Part shown: positions 24,120-37,700 of the stretch, piece after piece | Numbering within the stretch: position 1 is the first letter of the stretch | Layout: each line of letters begins with the position of its first letter | Source of the DNA: Lithospermum erythrorhizon | Taxonomy: Eukaryota; Streptophyta; Magnoliopsida; Boraginales; Boraginaceae | DNA: 64,000 nt | Direction of reading: 5' to 3' | Assembly (NCBI GenBank): GCA_019722365.1 | Contig: JADFUC010002401.1 | Span: 62,001 to 126,000, forward strand | Program-made: the position numbers and the translations under genes | Notes under the pieces: generated by a model | What the model saw: the letters and a program-made list of their open reading frames with translations, nothing else | What the model was told of the DNA's origin: nothing | The model's database searches: none

Positions 24120-24370
24120 GTAACTTTTATACACAAAGTATAAAGACATGCCTCATACACTAGAAATGCAAGAGGCACACGCTCCTCGTACACTAAGTAT
24201 AAGACACACCGCTCTTATACACTAAGTATAAGGGGTACACCGACAACCCATGCACTAAGTATAAGGCACGCGCCGCCGCTATACGTAGTATAGGGCCACG
24301 TCGACAATGCGCGGCAAAGTGATCAAAGACTCATGCATTTCTTATGCGAGAAGTATAAGGCCAAACCGCC
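24120..24370. repeat. Irregular short tandem repeats with core CACTAAGTATAAG
   Basis: The core CACTAAGTATAAG occurs at 24191, 24220 and 24253, with variants at about 24134 (CACAAAGTATAAAG) and 24345 (GAGAAGTATAAGG). Related TATAC..GTATAGGGCCAC words lie between and after them. Spacing is irregular (29-90 bases). It lies inside LTR copy B and is absent from copy A, which explains part of their length difference. Confidence 0.65.
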
Positions 24371-24791
24371 GCAGCTATACCGCGTATAGGGCCACCGACA
24401 ATGCACACGTGGCGATCCAAAGAAAGTCATACGCTCTTGCGAAGTATAAAGGCATTGCTATACATGATATAGGCGATAGCGTCGCGCCATATCCTGCCCG
24501 AAGGAGAGTTACCTAATCACTGCTAATCGACTGTAGGGTCGCACGATACCGGTACTCAGGTGTAGTAACTCACAGCAACCAAGCACTCAAATGATGTTAT
24601 ACCGCTCCCCGAAGCGATATCGAGCACCGCATTCAAAACATACGATGGTAAATTAGAGCATTAAGCGCGAGGCCACGAGAAATCATAAATGCTGCGACAA
24701 GGCCATACAAATCATAAGTGCGGCAAGGCCCAATCGAAATATAAGTTGACTATTCTTTTCAAACAATCTTTGGCATAGGAATATAATCACG

Positions 24792-24920
24792 TAATCATAT
24801 AACAATTACATGTATCATTCTCGTAATCATATAGCGATGACACTGTATATCGTTTCTGCAAAATCATATCATAATAACATGTATATCATTCTCACATAAT
24901 CATATCACAATAACATGTTC
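24792..24920. repeat. Tandem repeat, about four units of 30-38 bp
   Basis: Units share TAATCATAT(A/C)(A/G)CAAT..CATGTAT.ATTCTC. The first begins at about 24792, the last ends near 24920. It is also inside LTR copy B, close to the first array. Confidence 0.6.
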
Positions 24921-25981
24921 ACACAATTTTAAAAGTAAATACATTAAAGTAGCACCGTGAATAAGTACTGCTTTTCCTTCTTCCCTTGAGCGCTTCTGAA
25001 AAACAATCAAAGTAGCGCCACTTTTCCCACGATCGCGCCTAAATAACACGAGAAGTATAATCAAGACTACTACACTATACGGCGTTATAGAAGATACATA
25101 ATAACTCTTAGGGGGCTATCTAAAGCAGTCTAACACGGGTAACTATCAATTATAATCTATCGGACCTGACCCAGTAGATTACCGCTAAATTCCATCTTAT
25201 CACTTTAGACACAAATCGACTTATAAGATTATTCTAACTAATCCTTAGTCATAATTAATAATCTATGCTCCGAAATATAAATTATAACTTCGACTTGGAA
25301 TTTACACTTTTGACATAACACCACTTTAATCAATTTTAAATCACCAATTTAACATCGTAACAACTATAATAAGGTCCCGATATAACCTCTACACATTTAA
25401 AGTCTTATAAAAATATCACATAAAAATTCGGCAAGCCACAAAAGTCAACTCGGCCATGCGTCCTCAGCTTTGATCTACAAATCAGAATTCATCGCTCCAA
25501 ATAAATGCAGGAGCCATAACCCTTTAGATTTATCATAAAATTCCAGTATGGAAAAGTCAACTAGAAGTCAACTATGTCCAAACCCAAGAAATATCTCGAA
25601 AGACTTGAAATTTCTTACTTAACTCAGAAGAAAATGATAGAAGGCAATAATTCTGACCGATCTTGAGTTTGGCGACAATCGAAATAAATTTTTTTTAAGG
25701 GAGGGGTGAATATTTCGGCCATAGCATGAAAGAATGATGATGATGTTTGATAATGATGATGTGGAAGATAAGCATGACTGAGTGTTAGCTTCAGGTCTAG
25801 ATTCGGGTTTAGTTGTTCTCCATGTCTTGTCTCAGAACCGTTCCAAAGATAAAATATTCATAAAATACTAGTATAAGTAATTGGCTCAAAAATTTTCTGA
25901 TAATATTATCATCGAGATTATTTAAAAATATCCGGGTCCTTGACGAAAATTTAAATTTTTTTTTCGTAACGGGTTATTACA

Positions 25982-28900
25982 TAAGCGACAATTAAAACAA
26001 CAATGTTCTTCTGTCTCATTCGATTAAATGGCCTACACCCTCACAACACTTTAAACAACTTCTAATCAACCCAAAATCCAATTCCCTAGACCAATTACTC
26101 ATTTTTAACATGATTCCCTCTATTGACATAAAAATTAATACTTTAAGCGCAACAACTAATGTCTTTGCAATTTCTCTTTAACTTAAGCAAGTGCATCCCG
26201 TTTTACAATATACTACTATTTTTTATCTTTTTGTCTATATCCAGAAGTATATTAGTTATCAAGATAATTAATGCTATCCAACTTCTGCACATATAACTAA
26301 GTAGGACTAACATATGATCTATCATTTATTTTATCTTATAAATGATACTTTACTACTTACTTGACAAGAATAAATTTTGATAACCGTAGCCTGTAATCCA
26401 ACCTACTTATGTTTAAACCATTAAATATAACTTCTAAATATAGTGAGTGAATGAACTTAACTAATTAAGTAATTTAGAAATAAATTAAGCAATTTTCTAA
26501 CAACAAGGAATATAGTTATCTCTTTCTACTTAAAACTTATTTAGAACTTAAAGGAGTATGATTTTGGTGGTATCACCAAATGAAATAAATTTTGGGAGAA
26601 ATGGAGGATATATCACATTACTAAGGAGGAAAGAAAGAAGAAAGATGACTTTGATTTTTTTTGATGAGGATAATGTTGGTAAATACAATTACTTGTGAAG
26701 AAAAGTGAAGCAGAAATGCAGGGTGTCAGCTTAGTTAGTTCTCCTTTCAGGGAAAAGAAAGATGAGTAGTGATTTGAATCGTCCTTATTTGAGTTGAATT
26801 TATTTTAAGTAGGAGCGATATTCAATTATTACTTAAATAAATAAATAAATCATTTTTTATTTAGGTACATGAAAAGATTGCCCCTTCAAGGGATTCTTTT
26901 GTGAGGAACTTATGAATCCAATGAGTTATTCTATACGTCATTGTAGGAAGCATTGTCTACTGTGCATAATTGAACTTTGTCTCATTTAATCAGATTGCAT
27001 TAGTAACTAGAACTTGTGAGGGGTGGAATATGACAAAATGCAATTACATATTTATGCCCTTCCAGGAAGTTATCAATGAAATGGAAATAGAATTGTCATG
27101 TATAACTTGATTTTGATAGGTGGGCTTTCCGTATATCGGTAGTGAGGTGCAAATGATGACATGCGACAATGACAATCTGACATAAAATGCCTTACGTTTC
27201 ATCCTTAACCCATATGCCTGCCAACATGTTAAAAATTGAGTTATTTACAAGAACTTATTAAATATGTTAAGTATATAACTTGTAATCTAGTTTGGTTTAG
27301 CGTTCATCTTCTGATCCTGTGAGGATAATTTGGATTGAACTAACCGTTCGTCCACTTTAATTGTGCCTTCGGCAATATTTAGGATGTCGCAAATGACGCA
27401 TGTAGGTGGATGTTTGAAAAGACTTGGTGCTCCTTAAATACTTTTTGTTCATAATAGTTGAGGCATTTGTTGAACATTGGGGCGATGACTATTTCATATA
27501 ATTCCACGAACAAAGGGACTTAACATAACTTATCAACTTTTGTGTTTCATAACATGAACCTCGGTCCCCAGTTCAGATACGATTGCCTTCCAATTGATTA
27601 ACATTAATCTCCATATCAAAATCCATTTAATAATTTGTAAATTAACATAGATTAATAAGTGAAATAATAAATGATCAATGTGAAAATATGATTAGAATTA
27701 ACAATATCAAAATAAAATATAAAGAATTAGAATAGATAAATAATTTATAGAATAAAATCAATAATGATGAATCAATTGCTTATTTTATTTCTCGGGCATC
27801 TAGTTGTAAATTCGTAATCACTCAAATAAAATAATAAATTAAAACTGTCAAATATTGATCAAAAAACTAACCTGATTTGTAAGTTGATGATAATAATATA
27901 AATCCATTCTATCGATTTATATACCAATATTGGAAAATTAAAGATTGACAAGTGAGAGAGAGACTTGAAGTGATTAAATTTGGAGGATAATTGGAAAATG
28001 AGAGGAATTTGAGAAGTCAACAAGCTAATTGAGTGGCTCAGCTAATTAAAGGAGGTTTTGAAATTACAGTTAAGTAAGGATGTGCAGAAACTGCAGGCAG
28101 GCTGGGCCAGGCAGGCAGGGCACTCTAAATTGGGCATATCATGTGTGCAGAGGTTTATTTCATTGGGATGATTTATTTATTTAACTTTTAATTTTGTTTG
28201 GCTTTCATATCATCTCTATAATTTCATGTGTTCAAGCAATCATTAGCTTTTTACACTCTGATAGTTTTATTTAATAAAATTTATTTTACCCACCAATTTA
28301 TCTTACATTTCTTATTTACTTATATTCTTTATTTTTTATCATTAAATAATTCTTAACCTTAAAATAATTATTTTCAGATCTTTTTAAAAGCAGAAACCAT
28401 TGATATAAATGTTTTTAAATCTCATATTCTATTTCATTTTCTTTGATAATAAATACAATAATTTAACAATCATTCATTTTTACATTTAGTATTTTGTTTA
28501 ATAGATTCAACAACGTTCAAATACTTGATTTTTTGTTAACCGTAGTAAAGACTAGAGTATTGGTATAGTACGGCCCCACTAACTAAGAATTCAACATGTT
28601 GAAAATGTTATACCGATTTAATCAACAGGTTAATAACGTTCATTAAGTGGATAGTCTTAGGTTATTGAAACTTCCATGATAGAAACTGTCCATGGGTGTT
28701 TAGGATGTGCATATGGAATACTCTTCCTACCCGATTGAAAATCCTCCACAGGTGGTATAAAGTTTACCGGTAAGGATTACATTATCACTTTATAGTCTTT
28801 CAAATGATATATGGTTCATTCTTAAATACAGTAAATTTTTTAAAAGATGTACTCACTCAATCCCAATGTAATGTAGATATATTTTTTTGGCCGCCGAGGC

Positions 28901-31560
28901 TTCCTTAAGGAAATACTAAACAAATTGATGCAGCATTCTGTTTTAACAAAATGAAGCATTATCTTGTTCTTACCGTTGCGGTGGATTCGAGGAGTCTTGC
29001 TGAAATAGTTTTCACCCTTCATTCTTAAATGATTGGACTTTCATAGCTAAAGTATATCAGTTTTGTTTGACATTCGTTGGTATTTCTTTGGTGCATTCTA
29101 AGTTTGATGTGAAAGGATTTGAAAACTTGGGCATTAAAATCTTTGTGTTGAATATTAGTAATTCATTAAACAATTATAGGTGTACCATATGATCATTTTG
29201 GAATTATGAGTTGGGATTAATTTAAGCAATATGTATTATAATGTCAAGACTTATGGTTTTGAATATTATTGACGTTTAAAAAAAAGTCCACTCGGATCAT
29301 CCTATTCATGATCATTCTATTTTGATCATCAATGTTCAAAAAATTATCTTATTAGTGTTTTAGTTTATGTGGTTGTCATGTTATTAATTAAATGTTATCT
29401 TAAATAAATTTTTATGAGAAAATCATTTGTTATTGGGATGTTTATGAAATAATCGCGATTGACAGATAGTTTTTTTGTATTAATGATAGGAAGCATAGTT
29501 AGTCTTATAAAAGTTCTTTTGTAGATATATTATCATGGTTTTATAATTCTTTTAAGACTATATAATATGTAAATCCAGGCATTATTGAGGCAGAACTAGT
29601 ATGACACCAAATCAATTAGTCTTTATATTTGAAGGTTACAAATGTTTTGAGTTTTAACAAAAAACTCCTCTCAGATTTGATGAGTATTTTGACTAGTCTT
29701 GTAAAAGTTGATACAGTTGACCTTTTTAATGATTGATGCATCCATCGTTTTTTTTTTATGATGCATTATTTACTATGTCTTGGAATTCAAGTAAGCCTTC
29801 TGGTATGTAATTTGTTGCCTAATATCACTTTATTAAATATAAATGTTGGTATGAGATGTTATATCTCGTACATATGTCGGATTGAACAATTGGCATTATT
29901 TACATTTAAATAATAGGTTGAACATATATTTAATTGTTAGGACAGTGTATATTAGGATTAACTTTCGATTGACATTAAAGAGGTTATAGGTATTACTGAG
30001 TGTCGCTCATAATCTATATATTAATATGATCATTTAGGTTAAACATAATTAATATATTACTGACTGATTGAGCCTAGAGGTCAAACACAACAACGAGAAA
30101 TCGGGCACCATTTAATTATAACTTGAGGTTTAAAATATAAGCGTGAGAAAATTTAGAATTTTCAAATCGCCCCTAGTTTGACTGAGATTGGATGATAAGG
30201 TTCAGGTCTTTATTTTAGAATATTGTGAATATTTAGCTAGCCACTTTGTCTTTAGGATAAGAGTGAGAGATTCTGGAGACCTTATGCTTTGAATTAAACT
30301 AAGAGGAGAAAAATAGAGGAGAGAGTTTTGTTAAAACTCTAATATTAAAAGAGTTGGAGGGGGTTTGTCTGTTTTTGAAAGCAAATAAAGTTTAGGCTGT
30401 ATAGCTAAGACACTTTTGAAATGAAAACATTGCAATTCTTTATGTGAAGTTAGAATTCTCTATTTTTCTCCGCTTTGAGTAAAGTAGGTGAGAAAAATAT
30501 TACAGAACACTATGCCCATTAAATACAAGTTTAATATTTTTAAAGGCTCTGATAAAAGCTCCATGGAGATTTCGTTAAATACGTTGATGTTGGCCCCGAT
30601 GTGAGGATGTCATTTTCAGGAGTCTCCTCGAACATATTTATTAGAAGAAGGTGCAATTCATTAATGTTATTGTTTTATTATGTTCGTAGAATCCACAGTT
30701 TGACTTTTATAATTATTATTTTAACCCGTAAATCCCAACAAATACGCCTTTTTTTATTTGACGTTTTCACAAATCGAAGTGTAACTTTGATTATCAATTA
30801 TTCTTAAACTATAAGTACAAAAATGATAAGAAAATAATATTATGAAACTATTTATTTTGGCGTGCTGAAATATAAAGTTCATATACTTGGGGAGATCTTT
30901 AAATGTGGAATCTGAAATATGATTAGATTATTATCCATACTATTATTTTTTATGAATATTAGAATGAATATCTTATAATAGAAAAGTTGTATATTTTCTA
31001 TTTAGATTTACCATTCAAATTGATAACAACTTAAATAAAATAATATTTAAATATACCTATTCCTTAATGAATAAAAACCTTTCAATAAAATTTTAATATA
31101 CAAAAGACTTTCGGTGTCATTACTTACAAGTGTATTGAACTTTATCTCAACTGCTATTTGAAACTTTATTGTTATTGATATAGAACTTTAGTTATACACA
31201 AAAAAAAATTTAAAAAACACCAAGTGAATAATCTTGAAAAAGCAGTCCATTTATGGACTAGAAATTTCAATCTCATAAAAAGGAACAAATTTTGGTCTTT
31301 GGGGAATAAAATTTAATAAATGTGTGTAGCTATTAAGATTTTAATCAATGAAATACATTCACATTTTTTTTTTAAATTTTAAACCTCGCATTCAATAGGG
31401 TTGCATTAATAACTTAGAGCATTTTGAAGCATTAAGTTTAAATTTGTCTAATCATATTTTTGTGTAGATATTTAAACGTTTTAATCGCATTTAGCAGTAT
31501 ATATATTAAATTATGATTAATTGGCCATTTATAATCAAGCGTCAAATAAACATCTTTTAA
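25982..31560. other. Gene-free AT-rich intergenic region
   Basis: About 5.6 kb with no credible open frame on either strand (longest 60-70 codons, unrecognised). A MITE fragment lies at about 30740-30860. A short GC-rich spot with repeated GGCAGG is at about 28094-28127. The right end should contain the MDN1 promoter. I see nothing else. Confidence 0.5.
30740..30860. repeat. MITE fragment, same family as 16440-16592
   Basis: TTTTTTTATTTGACGTTTTC followed by AATCGAAGTGTAACTTTGAT matches, in inverted orientation, the decayed MITE upstream of the PPR gene. The termini are not preserved. Confidence 0.4.
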
Positions 31561-31586
31561 TAGCAGCACGCCATCACCAAAACCTT

Positions 31587-31596
31587 AAACCCTAAA
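31587..31596 (+). promoter_or_regulatory. Telo-box upstream of MDN1
   Basis: AAACCCTAAA lies about 130 bases before the MDN1 ATG, with further CCTAAACCT words at 31590-31618. The telo-box (AAACCCTAA) is a known element of plant promoters and 5' leaders of ribosomal-protein and ribosome-biogenesis genes, which fits midasin's role. Function here is inferred from motif and position. Confidence 0.6.
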
Positions 31597-31725
31597 CCTC
31601 TGCAAAATCCTAAACCTAATCCCTTTTTTTCTCCAATTTTCTGCAATTTTGATTTCAGCAGAAAAATTAATTCAAACCACCTTCAACAATAGTGAAGCTC
31701 TACTGATTGCTGTTGAATTTATTCG

Positions 31726-34700
31726 ATGGCAATTGATGGAAGTTTTAGACTTGAAAATGAGCTTAAAAGGTTTATTTATAGGTGTCCAAAGCTTAATTCT
31801 GTGCGTATTTTTCAACAATTGATTAAAAAGGTACAATCTTTTTGCTTTTTGGAGTTCAGTAGTTTATTTTTTATGCAATTTGTTGATTTTGGTGGATTTT
31901 GATTATTTGGAATTTAGTTGTTTATGTATTGATTGATTTTGGTTGTGTATATTTAAAAATATTGATTATAAAGGTGCAATTGTTTTGGTTTTTGGAGTTC
32001 AGTAGTTTATTTTTTATGCAATTTATTGATTTTGGTGCATTTTGATTATTTGGAATTGAGTTGTTTATGTAATGATTGATTTTGGTTGTGTATAATTAAA
32101 AAAATTGATTAAAAAGGTGCAATATTTTATTCTTGTTGGAGTTCAATAATTATGTAATTGATTGAATTTGGTGTATTTTGATTATGTGTATAGTTTAAGG
32201 ATTGATAAAAAGTACAAAGTTGTTTTTTTTTTTTGAAATTCAGTAGCGTATGTTGTTTATGGAATTGACTGATTTTGGTGAATTTATTTATTCATGTGTA
32301 ATTTTGGGGTTTTTTTGGGTGATAGGGAGATAGGGTAAGCGAAGACGAGGTCGTGAATGCAGTAGGACAGGTAGTTCTTCACCCAAATTATACTATCCCA
32401 TTGCTCGGGTGTTTTCGGCCGATTGCAAGGAATATTGTGGACAGAGCTGTGTCAATACTACACTTAGAAATTGGACCTGATTTAAGTTACAATTCTGATG
32501 ACTGCATGATTGAATTCGAAGAGGATAACCTTCCGAGGGAAGATGATGACGATACAGATGTGGAACAAGTGGTTTCTCTGGTTGATAATTATGTTAGACT
32601 TGGAAAAAGGCTGAATCTTCATGAAGTTGCTTGTTTAGCTTTCTGTAGAGCTCTGGATTTAATTCCTTCTCTTTTGGGGTAAGTTCGAGTATTAATTAAA
32701 TTGCCATTATTTACGCGAACCGTAATGTTTTTTATCAACTACCAAGATGCAGCCTCCTTAAATAAGAAGTACTGGGGTATCTTTGGCTACTATTCACTGT
32801 GAGGACAATTGATATTTCCAATTTTTACAGGTCGGTTTTAAGTTATTTTGCTCGTGCACCTTCTCCATTCGTAAGGATTAATCCAAGGGAACACAAATCA
32901 GATGCTTTGGATATGGTACCCCATCAATTCAGTGTTATATTTTGTTATTTTTATTAATTTATGTTGAAGGGTTGTTTTTTCAGTTAATTTTTAGGTTTTT
33001 TGATCGTCTAACATGCATTCTTGTTCATTTTCTCCCTCGTCAACACCTGTCTCCAAATCCTGAACACCCCCATAAGCAAAAAAGAAAAAATTTAACGAGA
33101 TGATCTAAAGAAGCGACGGAAGGATAAATTTCTTTCTGATATGCGTGCTTTTGGTCTCCAGTTACTTCGCTGCAGTAGTTTTAAAATGTTTATCTCCCTT
33201 ATTTCATATTGGCGCTGGTTTAGTTATGTACGTTACCTTGTCATGTGGTAACTTGTTAAATTCATCCTGTCTGAGCATTATTTTTAGGTTGTAGCTTGCT
33301 ACTTTCTATGTTCTTATATCCTTGCATGTGACATATGTTTATTCTATGGTTGAGAAGAAAAATATGAGTTGAATGCTATATTTAGCACATTGTTGGCTAC
33401 ATGATAGAGGTGTTCATACGATAAACAGCTAAACTGGTTGTGTATGACTTAGAATTATCGGATTTGGCTCTATTGTTATCTAGCTTGGTGATACCTGTTT
33501 ATGTCAATCCCAAGTGATGTTCCAATCTTCAGCAGGGCCAATTCTAAAATAATTACAGTATAAAATCCAAATATGCTACAGGAGCATTCACTAAGATAGA
33601 TTTACTTATATGGAAAGTAATTTTTTTTAAACAAATTTATTTTAATTGGTCTATATATTCTGTCAGTTATTTCTGTACACTTGGTATCTGCATAAACCCC
33701 TCAACTGTTTGGTTTTCTTATTACATAGCTTTGTAAGAGTTATTCTTAGTTGGCTCCACTGGTTGTCCCCCCCATTTGGCATTTTTATCATTTGTTGGCA
33801 ACTGCTTATTCACATAATATTCTGCAGGGAGGAAAGGGGCTTCTCAATGTTGCACGGATTTCTTATCGCTTCCTCTTGGCGAAACCTGATTTTTTCTCGA
33901 CATTATGGGACTGGTCCTGCTTTATGCACCTTACCAGGGTGGATGATGTTGAGACGAAGTGGTGTGCGGTACAGATAATTTTGGAGGTGTTCAACTCGAG
34001 TGATTCTCTTATTGAGAAATTTGGTCTTGATTCTCAACAAGCTTTTAATTGTTTGTCACGGTTTGTTTCTTTCTAAGTTGATTTCTTGTTCTTGTCCATT
34101 TATGCAAGCTCAAATGGTGTTATAAAGAAACTACTATATTTCTCTGATATTTATTTATTTATTTGCATATAAAACCGAAAAGTAGTCATACATTAACAAA
34201 GGAGAGTCAGCACTTCGTTGGAGTTGCAGCTTTTATATTTTTGAAGAGTATTTAAATTTATTTCAGGCTCTTGCAGTCTCTTCCTTTTTGTTAAATATTA
34301 TGTTAAACTTGATATACAATGTCAATCTTATAAGGTTTTTTGATTGACCGTCCTAACTATTATTAAGTATGTGATTCTTTGTGATGAAGTTATTTCATTT
34401 TCACCTTTGACCTGACCGTTGTTTATGATTGCCTGTGTTTATTTATTGTGTCTGTTGCAGTTGGAAGGAGTTTATTAGTGATGTATCATTGGAGAAAGCA
34501 AGTTGGTATATTGAACCTTCTGCGTTGCCAAAGATGGATTCTGTCTTGGGTCAAATTAATTGTGATCAAGGTTTCACTCTGCAGCCTTGCAGTCTTGCGT
34601 CTTCAGCTGATAGGAGTGTGCTTCAAAGCTTAACCAATGACCAGTTGACAAGGTAGCTGGTCTAAGAGTACTTCTGCATGATTCTGAATTCCAATGCAAT

Positions 34701-37700
34701 ATGCAAATTAACTGTCTAACAACTAGTTTGTACTAATCAGCACCATGTGGCTAAGCGCTGTGTTCTTAAGTGAGACGTGGCACCAGGAGGCTCATTTGGT
34801 GGCCTGCCTCGATGCTCTATGTCGTATTTTGAAATATTGTAACTTCTTGCTGATTGTTGCAGCTCTAGTGGAAGACCATTTGTCCTGACTTCTGCTGTTA
34901 ATAAAAGCTATGAGATGGTATTTGTAGCTGTGACTCAAAGGTGGCCAGTTCTCCTCTATGGGCCTGCTGGTTCTGGGAAAACTGCACTTGTTAAAAAATT
35001 GGGTCAGAGTAATGGGAGGCCAGGTATTTCTTTTTGCCATTTGATATTGGCATCTAGTCTCTGCCAGTTCTTTCTGACATTATTCTTGTGAATGTTGAGG
35101 GGTGTGTTTCTCGAATCTTCTATTGTCTCTCCAGCCATTTCCTCTCATTACCATGCACAGATTATCAATATGGCCTGATGTTAAAAAGTCTATATTTCAA
35201 CCATATCTATATATGGAAATTAAGTCAGAATGTCTTGTTTCATTTGCATAGATGAAGTCTCACATGACTGAGCTTTAGTCTCATTTCTGTTTAGGTATAA
35301 GTTGTTCTGAGCATGGCTGAATCTGCAATCATTATGTTTATAAAACGTTAATTTAATAGTCGTTGAATATGACGCTTTCCTCTAATGTAGATAATTGGGC
35401 TTGAATTCTTTTTGGTCCACTGACAATCTTCACCAAGTTTCAACAGATTGGTGTAGCAGCTTTGCTTTGCCTAGAAATAGCAGCTTTGAGCCTATAACTG
35501 AAAAATCTTGGACCTGGTGTACTAGAAAAATCTTTATTGTTCAATGCGACCAAGTTAATAATTTTTATAGGCCAAGCCACTCAATGTTAGACGAAGAACA
35601 ATATAAGAGAGAGAAGTGGTGAAGATTATCTTCATATTAGATGTCTCCCTTGATTTGAAGTGGAAGTCTTTGAATATTTTACCATCCATTCTTTCAAAAT
35701 TATTTTTTGTGTAGGGTATGGGACTTGGTGTACTAACAAATACTTTGATACTTAATGTGTAAGATATAGTAGTATCAGATTACAAGAAGCGAATATCCTT
35801 CTTGCTCAAGTCTTTATCCTTATTATCCAAATAGTTGTATTCCATCGTAGCATTACACACTCATATTGTTTCGTTTATCCATTTTGGCAAATAAATAGTA
35901 CTGTTCATCCACATGGATGAGCAAATGGATGGGAAGATGCTGCTTGGAAGTTATGTGTGTACAGAAAAACCTGGTGAATTCAAATGGCAGCCAGGTTCAC
36001 TTACTCAGGTTCGTTTTCTTCTTACATATGCACATACTATAGGTTGGTGACTATACTCCACTTGCTAACAAGAATTGTGTCTTGCAGGCTGTTCATGATG
36101 GATTTTGGGTTGTTTTTGAGGACATTGATAAAGCACCGCCTGACATTCAACCTATCTTGCTGCCTTTATTGGAGGGTGCAACCACATTCATGACTGGTTA
36201 TGGGGAGGTAGGATTCACCCTTTGGATTTTTTAGCTATTCTGTCACCCTCTTAAGAACGATTGTTATTAGTAATGAATTTAATAGTTACCCTTCATGTCA
36301 ACCTTTGATCGGTTATTTATGTCTGATGTTAAAGAAGTTAAACGAACTTAGCAAGGACGCAATTTGAGAAGATTTACTAGTTTTTCCTTTTGCACATGTT
36401 AAAACCACCATCTGGTTCTCTGGTGCACGTAGTGAATGCAAAAGGTGGCAAAAGTTGGTGTTGGGTCTATTATATTTAATCAGCAAAAAGTCTCCTGAAG
36501 ATAAAAGAGAAAAAAACATACTAGGTTAACATCTAAAAAGCTAGAAAGTGTTTCAATGTTCATATTTCGCTTACTGGAAATACTTCAACTGTAAAAGATG
36601 CCCAAGGATGTTGTTGACGTTTAGTTTGGGTTATACACATGACTGTTATATTACCAAATTAATAGTATTGGGTCAAACTACAAGAAAAAAATATAGTAAC
36701 TGATGCAGCCAGAGTATATGACACATGGGAGTGTGTTCTTGTGTGATTGAGCTTGTGACCCCATGGTGGCGATGGGATTGAATATAACATGTCACTTTCC
36801 ACTTCTTGCAAAAAAGACCATATGTTTTCTTTTTCTCCTAGGATGTTAGGTTACTGTAAAGCCCACTAGAATCAAATATTGAATATAAAACGTATTGTGT
36901 ATTATTATGTTACTCTTATTTTTGTTTATTATTGTTTCATGTATCTGCTTCCCTGGTAAGGATCTTCTATAAAATCTTTGCTTATTCCTTCAGACAATAA
37001 GGGTGAATGAAGGCTTCCGTTTATTCTCCACTGTGGTTAGCTCAAAGCTTGACTTGCCTCATGCTATAGAAGGAGGTTTGATTTAATTTTTGTCTAAGCA
37101 ATTTATTTCTACATGATTTCTGGTACTATGTGAAAATGCATTTCCCACAAATTTTTGTTGTTTTACAATTGTTTCCTGTAAGAATGTTGCTGTCCAACCC
37201 TAATTAATTGGCAATTCGGGTGACTATCCTGTTACCTGATTCACTCACTTGTGAACTCACTTGGTACTTCTGCTCTACCAATGTGGGACAGGGCTCCTCA
37301 ATGCCCTCCCACAGGTGTGATGCGATCTACCAATTGGAGTTCAACTAGGGGTCGATTCATGGTACTATGTTAAGTGTCCTTGGTTCCACCTAGTCCCAAT
37401 TGACAATAGAGTGTAGCCCCGGACCTTATTAACTCATGTGGAATCTATTATTAATATGGGACTGGGCTCATCAATATTTCCTGGGCCATATCATATGCAT
37501 GTCAAATATTGTTGGTAATATATAAATTTTGAATATGAAGATCTAAACAAATTGTCGATATTACTCTTATATGGGGTTTCATGTTTGAAAGATTGATCTA
37601 TCTATATAATTATGATGCCATTCAGCAATTATCATTTTGCTTTTTAATATTTTGTTGACTATATTTACAATAGATACATCTGCGTTTGGTGCTCTATGGA

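Larger units (their letters stand above)
23253..25981 (-). mobile_element. Long LTR of a probable gypsy-like retrotransposon (copy B)
   Basis: On the minus strand it begins TGTAATAACCCGTTACG at 25981 and ends GACGGGTCACA at 23253, the TG...CA ends with short inverted repeats typical of LTRs. At 2.73 kb it is long, and its composition (GC-richer than the flanks, no open frame, internal short tandem repeats) fits Tekay/Retand-type gypsy LTRs, though the class is inferred. The 5 bases flanking it (TAACA on the left, TAAGC on the right) match only at three positions, so a clean target-site duplication is not shown. No gag-pol lies on either side within the window, so this is a solo or rearranged LTR. 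Confidence 0.55.

Noticed and set aside
24120..24920. Regularly spaced short repeats that might suggest a CRISPR array
   Set aside because: Eukaryotic context, repeats too short and irregularly spaced, no cas genes; they are minisatellite-like arrays in an LTR.
37161..37500. GC-richer stretch in MDN1 intron 9 with two similar ATGTGGGACAGGGCT / ATATGGGACTGGGCT words, possible SINE or TRIM
   Set aside because: No terminal structure, target duplication or tRNA-like promoter found; cannot be assigned.
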